NCBI GenBank assembly: GCA_016716905.1
Contig: JADJUS010000016.1
Location: forward strand, 1-14,992
Source: Acidobacteriota bacterium
GTDB lineage: Bacteria; Acidobacteriota; Vicinamibacteria; Vicinamibacterales; SCN-69-37
Direction of reading: 5' to 3'
DNA: 14,992 bases
Shown here: piece by piece, positions 1-5,933 of the stretch
How positions within the stretch are numbered: position 1 is the first letter of the stretch
Layout: every line of letters starts with the position of its first letter
Translations under genes and position numbers: made by a program
Notes under the pieces: generated by a model
Told to the model about the DNA's origin: nothing
What the model saw: the letters and a program-made list of their open reading frames with translations, nothing else
The model's database searches: none

Positions 1-450
1 GTGTTCGCTGATGGAGTTCGTGCAGGCGCTGAATGCTTCCGGCCGCCGACCTTGACAAAAACACGCGGGTTTCGATGTGGGGCCTTCTTCTTCGCCTCGA
101 GAGTGGTGAAGCAGTAGCTCGAGCAAAAGGGGCTGCTGGTCACCGAACGCGCGTTGCTTGAAGACAACGGCGATGGTGTGGGACGCGAGGCGATGTCAGC
201 CACGGGCGAAGACGGCACTGCGCTCCGCAACCGCGTGCTGGATGCAGGCGTCGAAACCATGACCACCGACCCCGCCCTGCAGATGTTGTTTCAGAAGCAG
301 GAACTCCTGACGCTACCAGATCGACGAGCTCAAGCGTGAAGGCCACCATGCCCGAAGCGGAATGCGCCGCCGCGTGGGGCTCATGGTCGAGGAAAGCTTG
401 CGACTATTGTCGGCGCAGAGATTCGCGCCAAAGGCGGCGGCGCATTCTGA
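1..450 (+). pseudogene. 3' part of a C13/caspase-like hypothetical gene, frame-disrupted
   Basis: Pieces in different frames line up into the C-terminal part of one protein. FVQALNA is in frame 2, then ADLDKNTRVSMW, then AFFFASRVVKQ followed by an in-frame TAG at about 115-117, then LEQKGLLVTERALLEDNGDG. The reading goes on through TDPALQMLFQKQELLTL, YQIDELK, ATMPEAE and LATIVGAEIRAKGGGAF to a TGA at 448-450. From memory, the DxDKNGRVS...EAF...LLDDNGDG...DPALAALLxE pattern is typical of a family of exported bacterial proteins with a caspase or C13-peptidase-like fold. The catalytic part would lie upstream of the window. At least four frame changes and one stop in 450 bases mean that no complete product can be read. 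This could be a true pseudogene or a low-quality contig end. The family assignment is moderate; the existence of a broken coding region is well supported. Confidence 0.55.
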
Positions 451-457
451 ACACTGT

Positions 458-678
458 TAATGGCGGGAAATGTCACAAATGTCCGAAATGGCGAACTGCG
501 GACAAGCCAGTACGGACAACCATTGCAGGAAGAATGGTCGAATGTCCTTGGTGACTAATGGTTGAATCTGCGGCTCCAAGGTCATTTCGATCATTTATTG
601 CGCATTGAACATTCCGACGTTACCGTCATTGGTTTGTCCGCATTTCGCCATTTCGGTTGTTGTGACATTTCGCCATTA
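458..678. repeat. ~220-bp imperfect palindrome, possible IS end pair or MITE
   Basis: The outer arms 458-509 and 629-678 are reverse complements with few mismatches and a 2-4 base length difference. Shared blocks read AATGTCACAA, CCGAAATGGCGAA and GCGGACAA. An inner pair, 533-551 (AATGGTCGAATGTCCTTGG) and 576-595, also pairs with few differences, so the complementarity runs through almost the whole element to a centre near 565. Each arm contains several copies of a CGAAATG-like word. Long arms with repeated short words resemble the non-coding ends of some insertion sequences, here joined without a transposase as in a MITE or a collapsed element. That identity is inference. The right arm forms the last codons of the rhomboid gene. 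Confidence 0.6.
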
Positions 679-1363
679 CGCGGTTCCGCCATCGCGCGCC
701 AGTCCCAATTGGCGCGTTCGCGGCGGCGCAAGAAACGCGCGCCGAGCGCCCCGGCGAGAATCCCCGGCGTGTGCCCAAAACGCGACCCCGCCCGTGGAGG
801 CGGTCACGGCAGGTACGTCCCGAGAAAGGGCCTCCTCGACCGCGGCGGCAGGAACCAGAACGCCAGGAAGAACAGAGAGACTCCGATCACGTTGATGTAG
901 ACCACGAGGAAGAGCAGCACCAGCACCCGTGAGCCCGGGAACATGACGAAATGCACGCCCATCACACCGGCAATAGCACCGCTGGCGCCCACCATCGGGA
1001 GCAGCGACACAGGCCTCGCCCAGGTCTCAACCAGGGCCGCCACGACGCCGCACAGCAGGAAAAAGGCGAGGAAGCGGCCGTGCCCCATCTGGTCCTCGAC
1101 GTTGTCGCCAAAAATCCACAGGCAGACCATGTTGCTGCCCAGATGCAGCACGTCGGCGTGCAGGAACATCGACGTCACCGCAGACACCCACGAAAGGACG
1201 CCGGGATGACGCCCCAGGTGGCGAAAGTGGCGTCCCGTGTGTCTGCGCCGCCCGGCTTTACCAGCCACAGCCAGACGTGCAGCAGCACATTGGACCCGAC
1301 CAGGAGCCATGTGACCAGCGGAGTGGTGCGCGACGGTATGGCGTCGCGAAGCGGAAAGAGCAT
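591..1363 (-). CDS. Rhomboid family intramembrane serine protease (frame-shifted in this sequence)
   Basis: Rhomboids cleave membrane proteins inside the bilayer with a Ser-His dyad. From ATG 1363 the N-terminal part is MLFPLRDAIPSRTTPLVTWL, with the first membrane helix. After a frame change near 1195 the reading continues with the family motif HADVLHLGSNMVCLWIFGDN, then GASGAIAGVMG carrying the catalytic serine, then VYINVIGVSLFFLAFWF. After shifts near 850 and 763 it resumes as STGGVAFWAHAGG, which holds the expected catalytic histidine, then ILAGALGARFLRRRERANWD. On the longest single frame (stop at 804) the histidine helix is lost, which would wrongly suggest a dead enzyme. The last ~30 codons, from about 680 to a TGA at 591, lie in the palindrome at 458-678, so the true C-terminus may be about residue 225. 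The gene is divergent from the zinc-ribbon gene, with 35 bp between starts. The family is certain; the end is not. Confidence 0.8.
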
Positions 1364-1398
1364 ACTGAGACGGCAAGTATCGTAACGGAGAATCTCGC

Positions 1399-1767
1399 GT
1401 GACGTGTCGATCGTGTGGAACCCTCATCGCTGACAAGGCCATCGTCTGTTACAAGTGCGGAATGGCGACCATGGAACAGCCGGAGGTCGCTACCCGGGTG
1501 CGACTGCGGCCGCGGTCGCGGGTGGCGGTCGGCCTGGCCGCCGTGGTCATCACCGCCCTTGGTGCCTGGCTCGTGCCGATGACGCCGGAGGGCACCTGGA
1601 TGCGGTGGGCGGCGTGGGCGGCGCTGCCGGTCGTGACCTACGTCACGGTTCGGCTGATTCGCGGCTCGGTTCCGGTAAGATGCTTCGGAGATGAGCACCG
1701 GACAGCCCCTCGAACCCCTCAGACTGGAAGTCACGGACGCTCAAGGCGAGCGCACCGTGGTCGTTGA
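1399..1767 (+). CDS. Zinc-ribbon membrane protein
   Basis: GTG start at 1399 with GGAG at 1385-1389 upstream. The N-terminus MTCRSCGTLIADKAIVCYKC has two CxxC pairs (C3/C6 and C17/C20), which form a minimal treble-clef or zinc-ribbon knuckle. Two hydrophobic stretches follow: about residues 38-57 (VAVGLAAVVITALGAWLVPM) and about 66-85 (WAAWAALPVVTYVTVRLI). The product is therefore a small inner-membrane protein with a cytoplasmic metal-binding head. The written frame runs 76 bp into the FHA gene and ends in a charged, unconvincing tail after VRLIRGSVP. A one-base shift near 1670 would instead end the protein at a TAA at about 1674-1676, just before the FHA start, so the C-terminus is suspect. 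No specific function is known; the layout suggests it accompanies the signalling gene downstream. Confidence 0.6.
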   Translation: MTCRSCGTLIADKAIVCYKCGMATMEQPEVATRVRLRPRSRVAVGLAAVVITALGAWLVPMTPEGTWMRWAAWAALPVVTYVTVRLIRGSVPVRCFGDEHRTAPRTPQTGSHGRSRRAHRGR

Positions 1768-3329
1768 CAGTTCGCCCATCACTATCGGCCGTCGTGAAAA
1801 CAACGATCTTCCGGCTTGGCGGCAGCGAAGTGTCGCGTGAACACATCGTGATCGAGCGCGTCGACGGGAGTGTGGACGATTCGGGATCTGCAGTCCAGAT
1901 ACGGGACGTCGGTCAACGATCAGCCTCTGACATCGCAGCCCCTGAAGTCCGGCGATCGCATCCGGCTTGGCAGAGGCGGCGGCGCCGACATGGTGTGCCA
2001 CTTCGGCGACGCGACCTCGGCGTCGTCGCGTTCGATGACCGGGGCGCGAGACGATCTGCGGCAGATTACCGCGCTGCTCGAAGACTCCGATCGCTTGGCT
2101 CGGGCCGCGTGCTCCAGGAAGTGCTCACGCTCGTCCTTGACGCGGCTGTGGAAGTCTCGGGAGCCGAACGCGCGTTCATCATGCTGGCCGGCGCGGGTGA
2201 CGTGCTGGAATTCAAACTCGGTCGAGGGCGCGGGAAGGTCACGCTCAACGACGCCACGTTCAGCATCAGCCGGAAAATTCCCGATGAAGTATTCCGCCTC
2301 GGTCAGACACAGGTGATGGCGGACCTGCTCGACGGCGCGCTGGCCGACGTGCACCAGGGCACGGTGGCCCTCGGCATTCGCAACGTCGTCTGCGTGCCGC
2401 TCAACGCCGTGTTGTATGTGGACTCGGCCGACGCCAACACCGAGGATCGCCGCATCGGCGTGTTGTATCTCGACAGCCGTGAGAAGGGCACGCTGCTGTC
2501 CACGTCCACGCGCAAGGCGCTGGCCACCATGGCGTCCGAGGCGTCGTCTGCCATCCAGAACGCCCAGCTCTACCGCGAGAAGGTGGAGAAGTCGCGGATG
2601 GAGCATGAGATGAAGATCGCGGCTGAGATTCAGCAGGCGCTGATGCCGAAGCCGCTGGCGAACCTGCGGTTTGCCGAGGCGGCGGCCGCGTCCATCGCCT
2701 GTCGATCAATCGGCGGCGACTTCTTTGACTACCTCGACTTCGGCGGCAAGGCCCTGGGTTTCACCCTGGGTGACGTGGCGGGCAAGGGGCCGCCTGCCGC
2801 GCTGCTGAGCGCGCTGATGCAGGGGATGTTCGCCTCGCATGTGACTGGCGTGGATGGGACAGCGAAGCTCGTCACGATCGCGAACCAGGTGCTGTGCAAG
2901 CGCGGGATCGAGTCGCGTTTCGTCACGCTGATGTTCGGCATTCTCGGCTCGGACGGCACCCTCACGTACACCAACGCCGGCCACAACCCGCCCTTTGTGG
3001 TGGGCCCCTCAGGTGTGCGTCGTCTCGAAGACGGCGGTCCGGTGGTGGGCCTCCTGGAGTTCGCGCCGTACGGCCAGGAGACCCTGAAGCTGCAGCCAGG
3101 CGACACCGTGGTGGTCTTCAGCGACGGTGTGTCTGAGGCGATGAACGCGGAAGGCGACGAATTGGGTGACGATCGGCTGCTGGCCGCGATTCAGGCCGCG
3201 CCCTCGACGACCGCTGAAGACCTGGTCGCGCACATCTTTGCCGCCGTCAGCGATTTTACCCACGGCACGGCGCAGGGAGACGACATCACCGCGATGGTCA
3301 TCCGGTATCGCGGCGCGGATGCGGCATGA
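1691..3329 (+). CDS. FHA-GAF-SpoIIE (PP2C) serine phosphatase, RsbU-like (frame-shifted in this sequence)
   Basis: The predicted product is a cytoplasmic phosphatase that dephosphorylates a partner (typically an anti-sigma-factor antagonist) under control of a phosphothreonine-reading FHA domain and a ligand-binding GAF domain. ATG 1691, preceded closely by CGGAG, gives MSTGQPLEPLRLEVTDAQGE. The FHA core reads ITIGRRENNDL, then after a shift near 1811 LGGSEVSREHIVIERVDG, then after a shift near 1869 VWTIRDLQSRYGTSVNDQPL. A third shift near 2088 leads into SLGSGRVLQEVLTLVLDAAV, which opens the GAF domain (to about 2570). A short coiled linker (EKVEKSRMEHEMKIAAEIQQ) follows. The PP2C metal motifs are IGGDFFDY, LGDVAGKGPPAALLSALMQG, TYTNAGHNPPFVV, VVVFSDGVSEAMN and GDDITAMV. 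All phosphatase acidic residues appear present. The stop overlaps the next start as ATGA. The longest single-frame ORF (from 1764) hides most of the FHA domain. Confidence 0.85.
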
Positions 3330-3584
3330 CCCGCACCCGCGCGCTGCTGCTGCTCTGGCTGTGCCTGGCGGTGCTCGTGTGGAATACGGCCTTCGACCAG
3401 TGGGTGGTGCTTGCGCAGCGTGATTTACCTCGTCCGCGAGGGAGCGTGGGAACTGGGCCGCGGGCCCCAGCCGGGCATGGCCGAGATGATGAGCGACGCG
3501 GTCCGTGATGGCGCACTTCGCGCGTCGGCCTGGACCGCCGTGATTGTTGGCGCAGGTTTGCTCACCCTGCGCGCGAGGAAGTAA
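3326..3584 (+). CDS. Small two-helix membrane protein (one frame shift)
   Basis: The start ATG 3326 overlaps the phosphatase stop (ATGA). The N-terminal part MTRTRALLLLWLCLAVLVWN is a membrane helix or uncleaved signal anchor, followed by TAFDQWVVLAQRD. The frame then breaks near 3423. In the next frame the reading continues as YLVREGAWELGRGPQPGMAE, MMSDAVRDGALRAS and a second helix, WTAVIVGAGLLTL, ending in RARK and TAA at 3582-3584. That stop shares its last A with the ATG of the next gene (TAATG). Both junctions fit tightly only if the shifted reading is used, which supports a real protein of about 85 residues. I do not recognise a family; a membrane adaptor for the co-translated phosphatase is conceivable but untested. 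Confidence 0.6.
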
Positions 3585-4795
3585 TGCACCCCCTGATTTA
3601 CGACTGGAACCAGGTCGGGGCCCCGCCCCCGCCGGACCGTCCCGTAATGCTCGACGATGAGACGTTGCGGGATGGGTTGCAATCCCCGTCGGTGACCACG
3701 CCCTCAATTGACGACAAGATTCGCATCCTGCACTTGATCGATTCGCTGGGGATCGAAACCGCCGATATCGGGTTGCCCGGCGCCGGGGCGCAGGTGGCGG
3801 ACGATGTCGAGCGGCTGGCGCGCGAAATCGTGACGAGTGGACTGCGGGTGCAGGCCAACTGCGCCGCGCGCACCGTGCTCGCCGACATCATCCCGATCGC
3901 CCGAATCTCCCAGCGGGTCGGCCTTTCGATTGAATGCTGCACGTTCATCGGGTCCAGCCCCATCCGGCAGTATGCGGAGGATTGGACGCTCGACCGTCTC
4001 GTCGCGCTCACCGAGGAAGCCGTGGGGTTTGCGGTGAAGGAGGGCCTGTCGGTGATGTATGTCACCGAAGACACCACGCGCGCCGACCCCGAGTCACTCC
4101 GGCGGCTCTACTCGGCGGCCATTCGGGCCGGGGCGACGCGGGTGTGTGTCGCAGACACCGTGGGGCACGCCACGCCCACCGGGGCGGCTGCGGTCGTCCG
4201 GTTTGTGCAGTCGATTGTGGATGACTGCGGGGGTGGCGTCGGTATCGACTGGCATGGCCACCGTGACCGCGATCTGGCCGTGATCAACTCGCTGGCGGCC
4301 TGGGAGGCAGGTGCCACGCGCCTCCACGGCGCAGCGCTGGGCATAGGGGAACGGGTGGGGAACACCCCTATGGATCTGCTGCTGGTGAACCTGGTGCTCA
4401 TGGGGCTGCGGCAGGACAGCCTCCTGCGCCTGGGTGAGTACTGCGAGCTGGTGGCCCGCACGTGCGGGGTGCCCATGCCGCCCAACTACCCGGTGGTGGG
4501 GCGTGACGCCTTCCGGACGGCCACCGGCGTGCACGCCGCTGCCGTCATCAAGGCCGCTCGCAAGAATGAGGCAGAGCTGATGGATGCCGTCTACTCAGGC
4601 GTGCCGGCCAGCCTCGTGGGGCGCGAGCAGGTCATCGAGGTGGGGCCGATGTCGGGCAAATCCAACGTCGTCTACTGGCTCGAGCGACGCGGTATCGAGG
4701 CCACCGAAGGGCGTGTGGAGCGGATCTTCGCAGCGGCGAAACACGCGCCCAGCGTGCTCGGCGAGGCAGAGATCCGAGCGCTCGTCGAGCCGTAG
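3584..4795 (+). CDS. LeuA/NifV/CimA-type DRE-TIM acyltransferase (2-isopropylmalate/homocitrate synthase family)
   Basis: The family condenses an acyl-CoA, usually acetyl-CoA, with a 2-oxo acid on a TIM barrel with a divalent metal. Visible hallmarks are DETLRDG at residues 25-31 (metal aspartate and catalytic arginine), the metal ligands H224 and H226 in WHGHRDRDLA, and GIGERVGN ending at N260, the signature that separates this family from HMG-CoA lyase. GVHAAAVIKAARKNE and GPMSGKSNVVYWLE are the typical late-barrel and subdomain segments. At 403 residues it is the length of homocitrate synthase and lacks the ~120-residue regulatory LeuA dimer domain of feedback-inhibited 2-isopropylmalate synthase. 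Substrate (2-oxoisovalerate, 2-oxoglutarate or pyruvate) cannot be read from motifs, so I give no symbol. It is translationally coupled to the small membrane protein and is the last gene before a terminator. Confidence 0.85.
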   Translation: MHPLIYDWNQVGAPPPPDRPVMLDDETLRDGLQSPSVTTPSIDDKIRILHLIDSLGIETADIGLPGAGAQVADDVERLAREIVTSGLRVQANCAARTVLADIIPIARISQRVGLSIECCTFIGSSPIRQYAEDWTLDRLVALTEEAVGFAVKEGLSVMYVTEDTTRADPESLRRLYSAAIRAGATRVCVADTVGHATPTGAAAVVRFVQSIVDDCGGGVGIDWHGHRDRDLAVINSLAAWEAGATRLHGAALGIGERVGNTPMDLLLVNLVLMGLRQDSLLRLGEYCELVARTCGVPMPPNYPVVGRDAFRTATGVHAAAVIKAARKNEAELMDAVYSGVPASLVGREQVIEVGPMSGKSNVVYWLERRGIEATEGRVERIFAAAKHAPSVLGEAEIRALVEP

Positions 4796-4810
4796 CAGGG
4801 CGCCCCGACG

Positions 4811-4837
4811 CGTCCCCAGAGGGGACGGATGCGTTTT
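4811..4837 (+). terminator. Rho-independent terminator after the acyltransferase gene
   Basis: A perfect 7-bp stem CGTCCCC/GGGGACG (4811-4817 and 4821-4827) with loop AGA lies 15 bases after the stop at 4795. A short T run (TTTT at 4833-4836) follows after five bases. The T tract is short and slightly displaced, so efficiency may be modest. It separates the signalling/acyltransferase operon from the SWIB gene. Confidence 0.55.
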
Positions 4838-4907
4838 CTCCTCTGAAAATGAGCGCAATTGTGCGAAACTAGCCCGCGACGCGTTGTGCGTCTTCCAAGG
4901 AGACGAG

Positions 4908-5243
4908 ATGGCGAAGAAGAAGGCTGCAAAGAAAGTCGCGAAGAAAATCGTGAAGAAGGCGAAGAAGCCGGCGGCGAAGAAGAAGACCGCGCGCAAGGCG
5001 AACGCTGCGTTCATGCGGCCGGTCACTGTCAGCGCGACGCTCGCGCCGGTGGTGGGCGACAAGCCGATTCCGCGCACCGAGGTGACGAAGCGTCTGTGGT
5101 CGTACATCAAGAAGAACGGCCTGCAGGACCAGAAGAACAAGCGGATGATCAAGGCGGACGACAAGCTGAAGGCTGTGTTCGGCGGCAAGGCGATGGTCAA
5201 CATGTTCGAGATGACCAAGCTGGTCAGCAAGCACCTGAAGTAG
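4908..5243 (+). CDS. SWIB/MDM2 domain protein with lysine-rich N-terminal tail
   Basis: ATG 4908 is preceded by a strong AAGGAG at 4897-4902; longer upstream readings in this frame cross unrelated sequence and are rejected. The 111-residue product has a histone-H1-like tail over residues 2-35, nearly all Lys, Ala and Arg (MAKKKAAKKVAKKIVKKAKK at the start). A compact SWIB domain follows: RPVTVSATLAPVVGDKPIPR, TEVTKRLWSYIKKNGLQD, KRMIKADDKLKAVFGGKAMV, NMFEMTKLVSKHLK. SWIB domains are known from eukaryotic chromatin remodellers and from chlamydiae and several other bacterial phyla, where they stand alone or fused to topoisomerase I. The basic tail suggests nucleoid DNA binding, but the bacterial role is not established. 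It is monocistronic, bounded by terminators on both sides. Confidence 0.9.
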   Translation: MAKKKAAKKVAKKIVKKAKKPAAKKKTARKANAAFMRPVTVSATLAPVVGDKPIPRTEVTKRLWSYIKKNGLQDQKNKRMIKADDKLKAVFGGKAMVNMFEMTKLVSKHLK

Positions 5244-5267
5244 ATCGGATCGAATTCACGAAAACTC

Positions 5268-5302
5268 GCGGCGGCTGCACCTGCAGTCGCCGCTTGTTTT
5301 TT
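5268..5302 (+). terminator. Rho-independent terminator of the SWIB gene
   Basis: A GC-rich stem GCGGCG-G-CTGCA pairs with TGCAG-T-CGCCGC (5268-5293) around a CC loop, followed directly by TTGTTTTTT. It begins 25 bases after the SWIB stop. Stem strength and T run make this the clearest terminator in the window. Confidence 0.85.
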
Positions 5303-5342
5303 GTACGGAGCTTCCCGCGCCGTTCCCCGGTCCGTAGGGCGT

Positions 5343-5403
5343 GGCTTCCGCCTCCGCGAACGCTTCGGCGGACTCGCCGTAGCCTTGGCAGAGGCGGTCA
5401 GCC
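5343..5403. repeat. 61-bp symmetric hairpin in the intergenic region
   Basis: The two outer stems are GGCT (5343-5346)/AGCC (5400-5403) and CCGCCTC (5348-5354)/GAGGCGG (5391-5397). The 7+7-base internal region has four of seven positions able to pair. The inner stem is GCT-T-CGGCG/CGCCG-T-AGC around a GACT loop (5362-5383). No coding frame fits. It could be a dispersed intergenic repeat or the 5' part of the structured region that follows; copy number in the genome is unknown to me. Confidence 0.55.
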
Positions 5404-5422
5404 GCGCCGTCTTAGTCTGGAA

Positions 5423-5641
5423 CCCTGGCCGCCCGTGAGGGGACCGTGTGGAGCCTCCGCGGAGCTGCCGCGTGAAACCGTTCGCTGCGTCCGCGCGGCC
5501 TGCGACCTATCGCCCACGGGCCGCTCCGCACACGGCGGAGCCGGCCCTTGCAGGCCGCGCTCCCTTCGCGACGGTTTCGCGCTCACGCGTGTCGCGGCAC
5601 TCCGAGTCGGCTCCACACGGTCCCCTCACGGGCGGCCAGGG
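5423..5641. repeat. 219-bp nested palindrome with perfect 33-bp terminal inverted repeats
   Basis: 5423-5455 and 5609-5641 are exact reverse complements over 33 bases (the left arm starts CCCTGGCCGCCCGTGAGG). Between them, further complementary blocks occur in mirrored order: 5466-5472 with 5593-5599 (TGCCGCG), 5474-5481 with 5571-5578 (GAAACCGT), 5493-5503 with 5550-5560 (GCGCGGCCTGC), and a central hairpin at 5518-5547 (GGGCCGCTCCGC...GCGGAG). The element can therefore fold end to end as DNA cruciform or RNA. Both strands have ORFs through it, but none has family-like sequence or a start site. Likely identities are a MITE or REP-type mobile repeat, or a structured RNA. Confidence 0.7.
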
Positions 5642-5667
5642 GAGTCTGCCTCAGCAAAGCCATCAAG

Positions 5668-5697
5668 TTGCGCGGGGACCAGATTGGGCAAGATAAT
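5668..5697 (+). promoter_or_regulatory. Candidate sigma-70-type promoter
   Basis: TTGCGC at 5668-5673 and GATAAT at 5692-5697 are separated by 18 bases, matching -35 and -10 consensus at 4/6 and 5/6. It lies just downstream of the long palindrome and about 50 bases before a good ribosome binding site at 5739-5744. It would transcribe the 39-codon ORF and the secreted-protein gene. Confidence 0.4.
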
Positions 5698-5750
5698 GCC
5701 GCGTGTAATTCGCAGTTGATCATCGACCCCTAACCTAGAAGGAGATTGCC

Positions 5751-5870
5751 ACGGCCATTGTCGCAGCGTTTCAATCGCCCACTCTCACTCAGGCCACGTA
5801 CGAAGAATCCGTTCGGCTACTCTCGGGTGGCCGCTCGCGGCTGACGGCGGGCGTCAGCCAGTCAACATAG
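5751..5870 (+). pseudogene. 39-codon ORF with strong RBS but ACG in place of ATG; truncated remnant
   Basis: AAGGAG at 5739-5744 sits six bases before ACG 5751. The frame then reads TAIVAAFQSPTLTQATYEES and VRLLSGGRSRLTAGVSQST to TAG at 5868-5870. The start resembles small conserved bacterial proteins of the ferredoxin-like/monooxygenase-like class that begin MxxIVAAFQxPTLTxExYE (memory only). Those are about 100 residues long, so only the N-terminal third would remain. Either a T-to-C change removed the ATG and the rest was deleted, or ACG is used as a rare start for a 39-residue peptide. No second half is recognisable downstream before the secreted-protein gene. Confidence 0.35.
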
Positions 5871-5933
5871 GCCGCGCTCGAGGACATGTGGCGGGGCTGC
5901 GAGGGAGGTAGCACGGTGCGGGAGGGACCTGGG

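Noticed and set aside
458..678. CRISPR array or tandem repeats
   Set aside because: The repeated words are arranged as inverted arms with irregular spacing, with no regular repeat-spacer units and no cas genes.
804..1442. Rhomboid lacking its histidine helix, as a catalytically dead variant
   Set aside because: The missing helix (FWAHAGG) is present just downstream in shifted frames, so the truncation is produced by the frame changes.
4859..5719. 286-residue plus-strand ORF across the SWIB gene and the palindrome
   Set aside because: It is a shifted frame of the lysine codons of the SWIB gene followed by Arg/Pro-rich reading of the non-coding palindrome, with no family-like sequence.
5244..5933. 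tRNA or rRNA gene in the structured gap
   Set aside because: No cloverleaf with a T-loop GTTCRA and acceptor stem could be traced, and the stems found are simple long hairpins.
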